64,000 nt of DNA from Acidobacteria bacterium RIFCSPLOWO2_12_FULL_68_19 (GTDB lineage: Bacteria; Acidobacteriota; Vicinamibacteria; Vicinamibacterales; UBA2999). This document shows, in pieces, positions 21,116 to 28,614 of the stretch (positions are counted from its first letter, which is position 1; each line of letters opens with the position of its first letter). Below the pieces are notes generated by a model. The model ran no database searches and had not been told where the DNA came from. It was given only the letters and a program-made list of their open reading frames with translations. The translations under genes and the position numbers were made by a program. The stretch spans positions 73,489 to 137,488 of the forward strand of contig MELF01000017.1 of NCBI GenBank assembly GCA_001767525.1, given 5' to 3'.

Positions 21116-21160
21116 CCTCGACCTCCGCTCGGGGTGCCCTGAGCAGCGTCGAAGGGCACC
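21116..21160. repeat. TCGAC...GTCGA hairpin repeat upstream of hslV
   Basis: Contains CTCGACCTCCGCTCGGGG followed by the stem GGTGCCCT (21133-21140) and AGGGCACC (21153-21160). It resembles a widespread class of intergenic repeat with the pattern TCGAC-TCCGCTC...GAGC-GTCGA. A related copy lies inside topA (36924-36960). Confidence 0.7.
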
Positions 21161-21223
21161 CTGCCAGTATGCCTCAAGGCGCACCCGCCTGCCCTGCGTC
21201 GGGGTGACCCACGGGGACCGGGA

Positions 21224-22597
21224 TCACCGCGGGCGCGCGCGGAACCACAGATAGACCGGCACACCCGCCAGGATGATGGCGGCGCCAATGAAGGTGCGGC
21301 GCGGGTCGCTCACGAACGCGTTGGCGACGATGGCGGCGCTCGCCAGCGTGAAGATCGCCGGGGTCACCGGGTATCCGAGCGCGCGGAACGGGCGCGGCGC
21401 GTCCGGCTCCCGCATCCGCAGCACGAACACGGCGGCGACGGCGAGGCCGAGGAAGAGGGTGATCGCGAACCCGACGTAGTTGGCCAATGCGTCGAGGCTG
21501 CCGGTCAGCACGAGCAGGATCGCGAAGGCGGCCTGCGCCGCGATCGAGACCGCCGGCGTCCTGAAGCGCGGGTGCACGCGCGCCGCCGCCCGGAAGAACG
21601 CGCCGTCCCGGGCCATGGCGAAGTACACGCGCGGGCCGGCAAACGTGTACGCGTTGAGCCCCGCCGCCAGGCTGACAATCGACACGATCCCCATGACATC
21701 GCCGGCTCGGACTCCGAGCAGCCGATCCGCCACCACGTCGAGCACGCTCCCCTGCACGGCAGCGAGGCCGCCGACCGACATCACGGAGATGAACAGCACG
21801 TTCATCAGCAGGTAGATCGCTGTGACCGCGACCGTGCCGACGGCCAGCGCGAACGGCACGTTGCGTCCGGGATCCCGAATTTCCTCCGCCATGTAGGCTG
21901 CGGCGTTCCAGCCGGAATACGTGAACATGATTGGGATGAGGGCGAAGAGCCAGCCCGCCATGGTGACCGGGGCGGCGGCCTGCTGCAGGTTGGCGGCCCC
22001 CCCGGTGCCGAACGTGAGCCCGAACGCGATGAAGCCGACAAACGCCACCACCTTCAGCGCCGCGAGGACGTTCGTGACGGTGCGCCCCGGCCCGATACCG
22101 ATGATATGGATGATCGCCGCGACAATGATCGCCGCGCTCGCCACCAGCGTCTGGACGGAGAACGTCAGCGGTACGTAAGGCAGCGGAATGACGAAGAGCG
22201 GCGCAGTGCTGGCCGCGCCAGGAACGAAGCGATCGAGGTAGAGCGCCAGGACGATGGCGCTGGCGGCCATCGCGCCGGAGAACCCCGCCACAAACGACGT
22301 CCACCCGGTGAGGAACCCCGCCAGCCCGCCGTACGCGTCGCGCAGGTAGACGTACTCGCCTCCCGCGTGCGGCCGCACCGCCGCGAGCTCCGCGTACGCC
22401 ATCGCGCCGGCAAACGCCAGGAGCCCACCGGCGAGCCAGGTGGACAGGAACAGGAACGCGCTCGGCACCGATGCGGCGATCTGCGGCGGCAGGAACAGAA
22501 TGCCGCCGCCGATGACGTTGGAGACGATGATGGCCGCGCCGTCGAGAGGTCCGAGACGTCGTTCGAGGGACGGAGGGACCTGACTGGTGACAGTCAC
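21224..22597 (-). CDS. APC-family amino-acid permease
   Basis: 457 residues with about 12 hydrophobic helices. The N-terminal [22 protein letters not shown] carries the glycine-rich substrate-binding break typical of the APC fold; later segments include [18 protein letters not shown] and [19 protein letters not shown]. Probably a proton- or exchange-driven amino-acid transporter of the LAT/YfnA type; substrate unknown. Start chosen as GTG 22597 because a -10-like GATAAT ends six bases before it. A TTG 12 codons upstream lies within the repeat arm. Confidence 0.88.
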   Translation of the reverse strand: MTVTSQVPPSLERRLGPLDGAAIIVSNVIGGGILFLPPQIAASVPSAFLFLSTWLAGGLLAFAGAMAYAELAAVRPHAGGEYVYLRDAYGGLAGFLTGWTSFVAGFSGAMAASAIVLALYLDRFVPGAASTAPLFVIPLPYVPLTFSVQTLVASAAIIVAAIIHIIGIGPGRTVTNVLAALKVVAFVGFIAFGLTFGTGGAANLQQAAAPVTMAGWLFALIPIMFTYSGWNAAAYMAEEIRDPGRNVPFALAVGTVAVTAIYLLMNVLFISVMSVGGLAAVQGSVLDVVADRLLGVRAGDVMGIVSIVSLAAGLNAYTFAGPRVYFAMARDGAFFRAAARVHPRFRTPAVSIAAQAAFAILLVLTGSLDALANYVGFAITLFLGLAVAAVFVLRMREPDAPRPFRALGYPVTPAIFTLASAAIVANAFVSDPRRTFIGAAIILAGVPVYLWFRARPR

Positions 22598-22603
22598 CCG
22601 GGG

Positions 22604-22633
22604 ATTATCAACTCCCGACTCCCAAAACACCAA
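22604..22633 (-). promoter_or_regulatory. Putative promoter of the permease gene
   Basis: On the complement: -35-like TTGGTG (22628-22633), 18-base spacer, -10 GATAAT (22604-22609), then six bases to the GTG at 22597. The -35 lies inside the inner arm of the heptamer fold-back. Predicted transcript is essentially leaderless. Confidence 0.4.
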
Positions 22634-22713
22634 CTCCCGAATTGCGATCGGACGAGGGATGTTGGGAGCTGGAAGTTGGGAGTTGGGAATTGGAAGTTGG
22701 GGGTTGGGAGTTG
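22610..22713. repeat. Fold-back heptamer array (AACTCCC type)
   Basis: On the minus strand, units CAACTCC, CAACCCC, CAACTTC, CAATTCC, CAACTCC, CAACTTC, CAGCTCC and CAACATC follow directly after the TGA of the upstream lipoprotein gene (22714-22716). A shorter inverted arm (GGGAGTTGG, GGGAGTCGGGAGTTG) lies at 22610-22640. Spacer about 25 bases. Confidence 0.85.
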
Positions 22714-23193
22714 TCAGTCGGTGAGCAGCCGCCGGTCGATCTGGAATTCACCCATCTTGGCCCACGTGCGCCGGCCATGTTTGCCGTAGATCTCCACGCG
22801 GGCATCCACGAAGGCGCGGTTCTCGAGCATGTCCCGGCGCGCCTGCTGGCCCGTGTAGCCGAAGCTGGATCGCAGGACGATGGGCTCGGTCGTGGCGCCC
22901 GTCGCCAGGCCGCTTGCGTCGATCCCCTGGATGAAATGGTCACCCCACGACTCCTGTTCGCCGACCCGCCGAAAGACCGCGTTCAGCTGCACCCGCGCGA
23001 TATCGCGGTCGGAGACGTTCTGCAGCGCGAGCGACACGCTCGGAACAAGCTTGTTCATCCCGCCTTCGACGATGCCCACGTCGTACCACCCCGTCTGGAC
23101 GTTGACGACCTTCAGATCGGTCTGGACGTCGCGCGACTCACAGGCGGAGAGCGCCGCCGCGCTCGCGAGCACTACGATCAGCCGTCGGGCCAT
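22714..23193 (-). CDS. Small lipoprotein of unknown function
   Basis: 159 residues. Signal peptide with lipobox LSAC (cysteine 18), then a single beta-rich domain (VSLALQNVSDRDIARVQLNAVFRRVG, then FVDARVEIYGKHGRRTWAKMGEF). The pattern is reminiscent of small immunoglobulin-like envelope domains, but I do not recognise a family. The start ATG 23193 is close behind a TACAAT -10 candidate (23200-23205 on the complement, six-base gap), suggesting a leaderless transcript. Heptamer arrays flank the gene on both sides. Confidence 0.75.
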   Translation of the reverse strand: MARRLIVVLASAAALSACESRDVQTDLKVVNVQTGWYDVGIVEGGMNKLVPSVSLALQNVSDRDIARVQLNAVFRRVGEQESWGDHFIQGIDASGLATGATTEPIVLRSSFGYTGQQARRDMLENRAFVDARVEIYGKHGRRTWAKMGEFQIDRRLLTD

Positions 23194-23207
23194 GGCGATA
23201 TTGTACC

Positions 23208-23290
23208 GGCTTTGGGCGTTGGGTTTTGGGCGTTAGGAATTGGGTGTTGGGCGTTGGGCGTTGGGCGTTGGACTTGGGACCAGCGCCTCG
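23208..23290. repeat. Heptamer array (CCCAACG type)
   Basis: On the minus strand nine or so 7-bp units run in phase: TCCAACG, CCCAACG (several), CCCAACA, CCCAATT, CCTAACG, CCCAAAA, CCCAAAG. Loosely inverted GGGCTGT/GGGCCTA/GGGCTCG units lie just beyond. It fills the gap between two exported-protein genes. Confidence 0.8.
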
Positions 23291-23312
23291 AGCCCTAGGC
23301 CCACAGCCCGGA

Positions 23313-24122
23313 TCAGAATTGGCTGGCGACCACCCGCGCCTTCACCTGGTCGAGCGTCAGCCGCCCGGCGCGGAACGCGTTCAGGTCGCCCCCCTTGAGG
23401 CGCAGGATCAGCGTGACGACGTCCTGATCGCCCGGCACCAGCGCGTTGCCGGGCGTGTTGTCGCGCGCCGCGACCGTCAGCCACTCGTCGGCGCCCAGCA
23501 CAAGGGCGCCGCTGTTCTCGATCATCGCGTCGACCAGGGCCGCCTTGACCTCCTGTGTGTACGCCTCGCCTGGATCGCTGACCAGCAGTGGATCTGCCGC
23601 CGGCGGCGGCGGGAGCGACTGGGCGGCCACGCCCGGCTGACTCTGTCCGGCCGCGCGTTCGGTGGGCGGCGCAGCGGGCGCCACCTGGCGCTGGATCCGC
23701 TGCAGCATCCGGTCGAACTCCACGCGCGTGCGCTCGTCGGCGATCGCCTGCATGAACGCCCGCATCTGCGCGAGGTCGCGGGCGAGCGTCACTCCGGTCT
23801 CGTTCATCGTCCGGAGAGACCAGGCGAGGCTGCGACGGACGGCGGGCACTTCGACGTCGAAGAAGACGCCGTACCCGTCGAGACGGAACCCGCGCACCTG
23901 CGGCGTGCCGCCCTGCAGCAGCGCGTCGTCCGGCATCACCGCGCGCATGCGGCGGCGCAGATTATCGACACCCAACTGCACGGCGCGCTCGAGCACGCCC
24001 TCCATCATGAAGATCTGCTCGCGGGCGCGCACCTGCTCGGCGCCGGCGCCCTGCGGCGCCTGCGCCGCCGCCGCGCCCGCACTCCCGATCACCACCGCCG
24101 CCGCGATCAACCACGTTCGCAC
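23313..24122 (-). CDS. Secreted protein of unknown function
   Basis: 269 residues with a clear Sec signal peptide (MRTWLIAAAVVIGSAGAAAAQA). The middle is helical (EQIFMMEGVLERAVQLGVDNLRRR, then RAFMQAIADERTRVEFDRML) and a low-complexity proline/alanine linker separates it from a C-terminal part with EWLTVAARDNTPGN. Nothing catalytic seen. It lies just downstream of the sigma/anti-sigma pair on the same strand and could belong to that regulon. That link is inference from position only. Confidence 0.75.
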   Translation of the reverse strand: MRTWLIAAAVVIGSAGAAAAQAPQGAGAEQVRAREQIFMMEGVLERAVQLGVDNLRRRMRAVMPDDALLQGGTPQVRGFRLDGYGVFFDVEVPAVRRSLAWSLRTMNETGVTLARDLAQMRAFMQAIADERTRVEFDRMLQRIQRQVAPAAPPTERAAGQSQPGVAAQSLPPPPAADPLLVSDPGEAYTQEVKAALVDAMIENSGALVLGADEWLTVAARDNTPGNALVPGDQDVVTLILRLKGGDLNAFRAGRLTLDQVKARVVASQF

Positions 24123-24152
24123 GATCGCTCCTTCTTCTCAGACTCCTAGCCC

Positions 24153-24257
24153 GTAGGTGGTGGCCGGTCGCCGGTCGCTGGTTCGTCGGCCCTGCTACCG
24201 GCTACCACCTACCGGCGACCGCCTACCGGCTACCACCTACCGGCTACCACCTACCAC
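24153..24257. repeat. Fold-back heptamer array (CTACCGG/CTACCAC)
   Basis: Right arm 24195-24257 is nine exact 7-bp steps (CTACCGG, CTACCAC, CGACCGC variants) and runs straight into CTAG. CTA at 24258-24260 is the complement of the TAG stop of the anti-sigma gene. Left arm 24153-24177 is the inverted counterpart (GTAGGTGGTGGCCGGTCGCC). On the transcript each right-arm unit carries TAG at 7-bp spacing. Confidence 0.9.
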
Positions 24258-25022
24258 CTAGCGCTGCTGCGATACCCGCATCAGGTAATTGAGCATCTGC
24301 CGCTGCTCGCGCACCTCGGCGCCGGTCAGCCCTTCGAACTGCCCGAAGCTGCGCTGGATCTGCTCGAGATCGACGCGCCGCTGTGAATCGAAGTCGCGCA
24401 GGACCTGCGCCGTACGCAGCGCCAGCTCGCGCTGCTGCCGCCGCTCGCTTTCGTCGATAAGGGCGCGGACGCGGGCCAGCAACAGGCCATCGGACGTCGC
24501 GGGTGCGGATGCGGGCGCGGCACTCGGCGCCGAGGGAGAGGCACGCAGCCCGGCGATCTCGGTCCGCAGTCGCTCTTCGAGCGCGTCGAGCGTCGCTACG
24601 GTCACGCCGGCCGCGCGCCCTTCCTGATCACCACCCGGGACGTCCCGGGCGACGCTGTCGGCGCGCTGAGTGAGCACCGAGGGGCCCGCGATCCCGAGCG
24701 CGAGGCCGACGGCAAAAATCGCGGCGGCCGCCGCCATCTGCGCCCACGCCGGCAGCGGTTGTGCAACCCAGGCCAACCGGGGAATCGAGAGAGGCGACGC
24801 GAGTCGCGTCTCGGACCGAGTGATCACGAATCCGAGTTCGGCCTCCGGCGGCGACCAGGACGCAAGCTGAATCCGGGTCGAGTCGAGCGCGCTCATCTCC
24901 GCCGCGCACGCGGCACACACCGCCAGATGCGCAGCAATCGCGTCGCGCTCGGCGCGCTCACACTCGTCGTAGAGATAGCCGACCAGAGCCGCATGGTCTC
25001 CGCATCGAAACGTGGTACTCAT
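24258..25022 (-). CDS. Anti-sigma factor with zinc-binding N-terminus
   Basis: 254 residues. The N-terminal zf-HC2/ZAS-type domain shows the H-x3-C-x2-C pattern (IAAHLAVCAACAAEM). A membrane helix at about 95-115 (QMAAAAAIFAVGLALGIAG) is followed by a coiled-coil-rich C-terminal part (ERRQQRELALRTAQVLRDFD) likely in the periplasm. It should hold the co-encoded ECF sigma factor at the inner membrane until an envelope signal releases it. The start ATG overlaps the sigma stop by four bases (ATGA). Confidence 0.88.
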   Translation of the reverse strand: MSTTFRCGDHAALVGYLYDECERAERDAIAAHLAVCAACAAEMSALDSTRIQLASWSPPEAELGFVITRSETRLASPLSIPRLAWVAQPLPAWAQMAAAAAIFAVGLALGIAGPSVLTQRADSVARDVPGGDQEGRAAGVTVATLDALEERLRTEIAGLRASPSAPSAAPASAPATSDGLLLARVRALIDESERRQQRELALRTAQVLRDFDSQRRVDLEQIQRSFGQFEGLTGAEVREQRQMLNYLMRVSQQR

Positions 25023-25642
25023 ACGCGTTTGGCCTCTTCGTGGCTGACCGGAGCGTTCTTCCCGCGACCGAGGGCGGACCCAAGGCCGTTCTTCTCCAAC
25101 TGGCGCCGCAGCACGGTCAGTCCCTGGTACAGGCGCGTCTTCACCGTGCTGAGCGGACAGCCCTGCAGGTCAGAAATCTCCTGGAACGTCATCCCGTGGT
25201 ACTCCTTCAGGATGATCGCCGTCCGCTGCTCCTCCGGGAGCACCGCCATGGCCTCCGCGACGGCGTCGCTCAGCTCGCGCCTCGACACCAGATCCTCGAT
25301 CGACTCGGTCGGCTCACGGTCGGCCGCGAGATCGAGCGGGTCGACCCCTTCCGGAACCTCGACGAGCGGCGCGCGGCGCCGGCGCCGCACCCAGTCGCGG
25401 CAGAGGTTCAGCGCAATCCGGTACAGCCACGAGGAGAACTTCGCCTGGCCCTTGAAACCGGGGAGAGCGCGAAAAGCCCGGAGGAACGTCTCCTGGCAGA
25501 CGTCGCGGGCGTCCTCCTCACGGCCAATCACCCGGTACGCAAGGGCGTAGATCGGCCGTTCCCAGCGCAGAATGAGCTCATTGAAGCTCTCGACATCGCC
25601 GCCCCTCGAGCGGGCGACGAGGTCTTCATCGGTCGAGGTCAT
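25019..25642 (-). CDS. ECF-subfamily sigma-70 factor
   Basis: 207 residues. Region 2 (ELILRWERPIYALAYRVIGREEDARDVCQETFLRAFRAL, with the -10-reading FSSWLYRIALNLCRDW) and region 4 HTH (LPEEQRTAIILKEYHGMTFQEIS, then STVKTRLYQGL). It directs RNA polymerase to a small regulon; the anti-sigma factor is encoded downstream with a 4-base overlap, so the two are coupled. Probably SigW/RpoE-like and envelope-responsive by analogy. The upstream 140 bases are shared with the divergent HTH-receiver gene. Confidence 0.93.
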   Translation of the reverse strand: MTSTDEDLVARSRGGDVESFNELILRWERPIYALAYRVIGREEDARDVCQETFLRAFRALPGFKGQAKFSSWLYRIALNLCRDWVRRRRRAPLVEVPEGVDPLDLAADREPTESIEDLVSRRELSDAVAEAMAVLPEEQRTAIILKEYHGMTFQEISDLQGCPLSTVKTRLYQGLTVLRRQLEKNGLGSALGRGKNAPVSHEEAKRV

Positions 25643-25742
25643 CGTCCCGGGCTGCTAGATAAGACGGCGGCGGCCCCGCCGCGGCTTGGTTCCTCGATTG
25701 TACGACGCCGGAGGGGCACGGAAGTGCTTTCCTCCTCTATGC

Positions 25743-25773
25743 TTAGACGCGCTCGACCGGAACGCGCTAGAAT
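25743..25773 (+). promoter_or_regulatory. Putative promoter of the HTH-receiver gene
   Basis: TTAGAC (25743-25748), 19-base spacer, TAGAAT (25768-25773), then nine bases to the TTG start at 25783. The transcript would have almost no leader. Confidence 0.45.
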
Positions 25774-25782
25774 GACGTACGC

Positions 25783-26382
25783 TTGACCCTGAACTTCCCG
25801 ACCGACGAAGTCTTTCTGACGACGGAAGAGGTCCTGGAATACCTCCAGGTGAACCTCCGGACGGTGTATCGGCTGATCAAGGCGGGGAGGATTCCGGCCG
25901 TTCGGGTGGGGCGTCAGTGGCGGTTTCGCAAGCGGGACATCGACGCCTGGCTCGACAGCCAGCGGACGGCGGCGGGCGGTTCGCCGCCCCTGACGACGTC
26001 GGCGCGCCAGCGGCGGGCGCGCATCCTCGTGGTCGATGACGAGGCGAGTATCCGGGATCTGCTGGCCAAGACGCTGGCGCTGGCGGAGTACGAGGTCGAA
26101 ACGGCATCCGACGCGACGACGGCGCTGACGCGAGTCCGGGGCGCCGAGTACGACCTGCTGATTGCCGACCTGCGGATGCCCGGCATGGACGGGCTGGCGC
26201 TCATCCGTCAGGTCAAACGTCTCCGCGCCGAGCTGCCGGTCATCATCATCACGGGCTACTCCAGCGAGGCGAGCGCCATCGAGGCGGTCAATCTCGGGGT
26301 CGCCGGATATCTGAGAAAGCCGTTCCGGGTGCCCGAAGTCCTCGCCGCCGCCGCCAAAGCGCTCGGCGCGCCCGCTGCCTAG
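25783..26382 (+). CDS. Excisionase-type HTH fused to a response-regulator receiver
   Basis: 199 residues. Residues 10-57 form a MerR/excisionase-like DNA-binding domain (FLTTEEVLEYLQVNLRTVYR, then RVGRQWRFRKRDIDAWL). After a short linker, residues 80-195 form a complete receiver domain with D85/D86, phospho-acceptor D129 (IADLRMP), T157 and K179. The order, DNA-binding domain first and receiver last, is the reverse of most response regulators. No kinase is adjacent; the nearest downstream one is that at 28.6 kb. TTG start at 25783 fits the promoter. The ABC-F gene starts immediately after its TAG. Confidence 0.88.
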   Translation: MTLNFPTDEVFLTTEEVLEYLQVNLRTVYRLIKAGRIPAVRVGRQWRFRKRDIDAWLDSQRTAAGGSPPLTTSARQRRARILVVDDEASIRDLLAKTLALAEYEVETASDATTALTRVRGAEYDLLIADLRMPGMDGLALIRQVKRLRAELPVIIITGYSSEASAIEAVNLGVAGYLRKPFRVPEVLAAAAKALGAPAA

Positions 26383-28392
26383 TTGATCCAGCTCTCCGAG
26401 CTCACCAAATCGTTCGGCGATCGTGTCCTGCTCGATCGCGTCACCTGGCAGATCGGCGACGGCGATCGTGTCGGCCTCTGCGGACCGAACGGCGCCGGCA
26501 AGACGACGCTGCTGAAGATGCTGGCCGGGATCGAGGAGCCCGACCGGGGCGCCATCGTCACACCGGCGAACCTCACGATCGGGTACCTGCCGCAGGACGG
26601 ACTGACCTACGCCGGCCGCACCGTGTTCGACGAGGCGAGCAGCGCGTTCCAGCCGCTGCTCGACATGAAGGCCGAAATGCACGACATCGAGCACCGGCTC
26701 GGCGATGCGTCGGTGCCGCAGGCCGAGCACGAAACAATGCTCGTCCGTTACAGTGAACTCCAGGACCGCTTCAGGCTCGGCGACGGCTACAACATGGAGC
26801 TGCGAATCGCCACCGTCCTGCGCGGCCTTGGCTTCAGCGACGAGGACGCCGCGCGGGGAGCCGAGACGTTTTCCGGCGGGTGGCAGATGCGGCTCGCCCT
26901 GGCCAAGCTGCTGCTCGGCCGCCCCAATCTCCTGCTGCTCGACGAACCGACCAACCACCTCGACCTCGAGGCGCGCAACTGGCTCGAGGAGTATCTGATC
27001 TCGTATCCGTACGCCGTCATCCTCGTCTCACACGACCGCTACTTCCTGGACGCGGTGGTGACCCGTATCACGGACCTGAACCTCCGCAAGCTGACCGACT
27101 ACATCGGCAATTACAGCACGTACGTCGAGCAGCGAGACGCCATGCTCGAGCGGCTGCGCCAGGCCAAGCGCGAGCAGGACGAGGAGACCGCGCGGGTCAA
27201 GATGTTCGTCGATCGGTTCCGCTATCAGGCGACGAAGGCGGCGCAGGTGCAGAGCCGAATCAAGCTGCTCGAGAAGGTCGTGCCGATCGAAGTGCCGCCG
27301 GAGCGCAAGCGTATTCACTTCAAGTTCCCGGCGTGCGTCAAGAGCGGCCGCACGGTGCTCGAGCTCGCCGGCGTCCGCAAGGCGTACGGCGGCCTCGTCG
27401 TCTTTGGCGGCGTGAACCTGCACGTCGAGCGGGGCGACCGGATTGCGCTCGTCGGCCCGAACGGCGCCGGCAAGTCGACGCTGATGCGGATGCTCTCGGG
27501 GGCCGAGGCGCCCGACAGCGGCACGCGCCGTGCGGGCCACCAGGTCATCACGGAATACTTCGCCCAGGACGAGGCGGCGCGCCTCGACCCGGCCCTCACC
27601 GTGTACGAGACGCTCGAGGTTGGCTCGGCCACGAACATGGTTCCGGCGATCCGCAATATCCTCGGCGGGTTCCTCTTCTCGGGCGATGACGTCCACAAGA
27701 AGGTGGCGGTGCTGTCGGGGGGCGAGCGCACGCGCCTGGCCGTGGCGCGCATGCTGCTGAGACCCTCGAATACCCTGCTCCTCGACGAGCCGACCAACCA
27801 TCTCGACCTCGACTCGAAGGACGTGCTGCTCGAAGCGCTCGAGGACTACGGCGGCACGCTCCTCATCGTGTCGCACGACCGGTACTTCGTGGAGGAGCTC
27901 GCCACGAAGATCATCGAGGTCGGCCACGGCGAGGCGGTCGTGTACCCGGGAACGTACCGGGAGTTCCTCTGGCACAAGACGGCTGCGACGGCGCCGCGGC
28001 CGCCAGGCGCCAGCCCTCAGACCTCAGGCCCAAGGCCGAAACCCGAGGGCCCCAAGGAACAGGTATCACGCGAAGTGCGGAAGCGTGAGGACACCGAGCG
28101 CCGGAAGAGGCAGCGGGCGCGGGAATCGCTCCACAAGCGGATTGCGGAGCTGGAGTCACGGATTGCCGCGCGCGAGGCCGACGTGAAGGAGATCGAAGCG
28201 GCCATGAGCGCCGCGGGGTTCTACGACGACCGCAACGCAGCCGCCGCGCTCGTCGACCGCCATCAGGCACTCATGTGGGAAGTCGGCGACCTGATGGCCC
28301 AATGGGAAGCGCTGCAGGCGCACGCCGCCGAACATGAGCCGCCCCGGCGCACGAGCGTGCGCTTTGGAGAGCCGGGCGCCTCCGAATCGTAA
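26383..28392 (+). CDS. ABC-F family ATPase (EttA/Uup/YheS class)
   Basis: 669 residues. Two ABC domains: first Walker A GPNGAGKTT, signature TFSGGWQMR and Walker B LLLLDEPTNHLDLEA; second GPNGAGKST, VLSGGERTR and LLLDEPTNHLDLDS. Between them is the charged P-site-tRNA-interaction linker (QAKREQDEETARVKMFVDRF). There are no membrane helices, so it acts on ribosomes rather than as a transporter. The C-terminal coiled coil (ARESLHKRIAELESRI) is of the Uup/YheS kind. It starts with TTG at 26383, directly after the previous stop. The linker before the coiled coil contains a heptamer array (28008-28062). Confidence 0.92.
   Translation: MIQLSELTKSFGDRVLLDRVTWQIGDGDRVGLCGPNGAGKTTLLKMLAGIEEPDRGAIVTPANLTIGYLPQDGLTYAGRTVFDEASSAFQPLLDMKAEMHDIEHRLGDASVPQAEHETMLVRYSELQDRFRLGDGYNMELRIATVLRGLGFSDEDAARGAETFSGGWQMRLALAKLLLGRPNLLLLDEPTNHLDLEARNWLEEYLISYPYAVILVSHDRYFLDAVVTRITDLNLRKLTDYIGNYSTYVEQRDAMLERLRQAKREQDEETARVKMFVDRFRYQATKAAQVQSRIKLLEKVVPIEVPPERKRIHFKFPACVKSGRTVLELAGVRKAYGGLVVFGGVNLHVERGDRIALVGPNGAGKSTLMRMLSGAEAPDSGTRRAGHQVITEYFAQDEAARLDPALTVYETLEVGSATNMVPAIRNILGGFLFSGDDVHKKVAVLSGGERTRLAVARMLLRPSNTLLLDEPTNHLDLDSKDVLLEALEDYGGTLLIVSHDRYFVEELATKIIEVGHGEAVVYPGTYREFLWHKTAATAPRPPGASPQTSGPRPKPEGPKEQVSREVRKREDTERRKRQRARESLHKRIAELESRIAAREADVKEIEAAMSAAGFYDDRNAAAALVDRHQALMWEVGDLMAQWEALQAHAAEHEPPRRTSVRFGEPGASES
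28008..28062. repeat. Heptamer array inside the ABC-F gene
   Basis: Consecutive 7-bp units GCCCTCA, GACCTCA, GGCCCAA, GGCCGAA, ACCCGAG, GGCCCCA at about 28012-28053 encode the linker SPQTSGPRPKPEGPK before the C-terminal coiled coil. Confidence 0.65.
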
Positions 28393-28424
28393 AACGGCCC
28401 TCGCTCCAGGCCCCAGAATTGCGG

Positions 28425-28446
28425 TACGATTACAGTATCGTAATCG
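28425..28446. promoter_or_regulatory. Nested inverted repeats upstream of the NtrB-like kinase
   Basis: CGATTAC (28427-28433) and GTAATCG (28440-28446) are inverted with a six-base spacer. Overlapping them, TACGAT (28425-28430) and ATCGTA (28437-28442) are also inverted. It is AT-rich against its surroundings and looks like an operator. It lies about 170 bases before the kinase start; it could equally end the ABC-F transcript. Confidence 0.45.
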
Positions 28447-28614
28447 CAATGTCCCAAAATCAGCCGCTGCTGCCCTGGAAATACGTCACTTAGGAGCAGT
28501 TTCGGCCTTTAGGGAGCGGGTACACCGTTTGCGACCTCGGCAGTGTTGTCCCGCGAATCTCGGCGCGTCTGGCCGGGTCCCAGCGGGTTCAGCTGCGCCG
28601 TGGAGCACCTTCAC

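Noticed and set aside
25655..25700. Autoregulatory ECF promoter for the sigma gene
   Set aside because: A GGAACC occurs upstream, but no suitable -10 lies at 15-17 bases; the nearest is 22 bases away.
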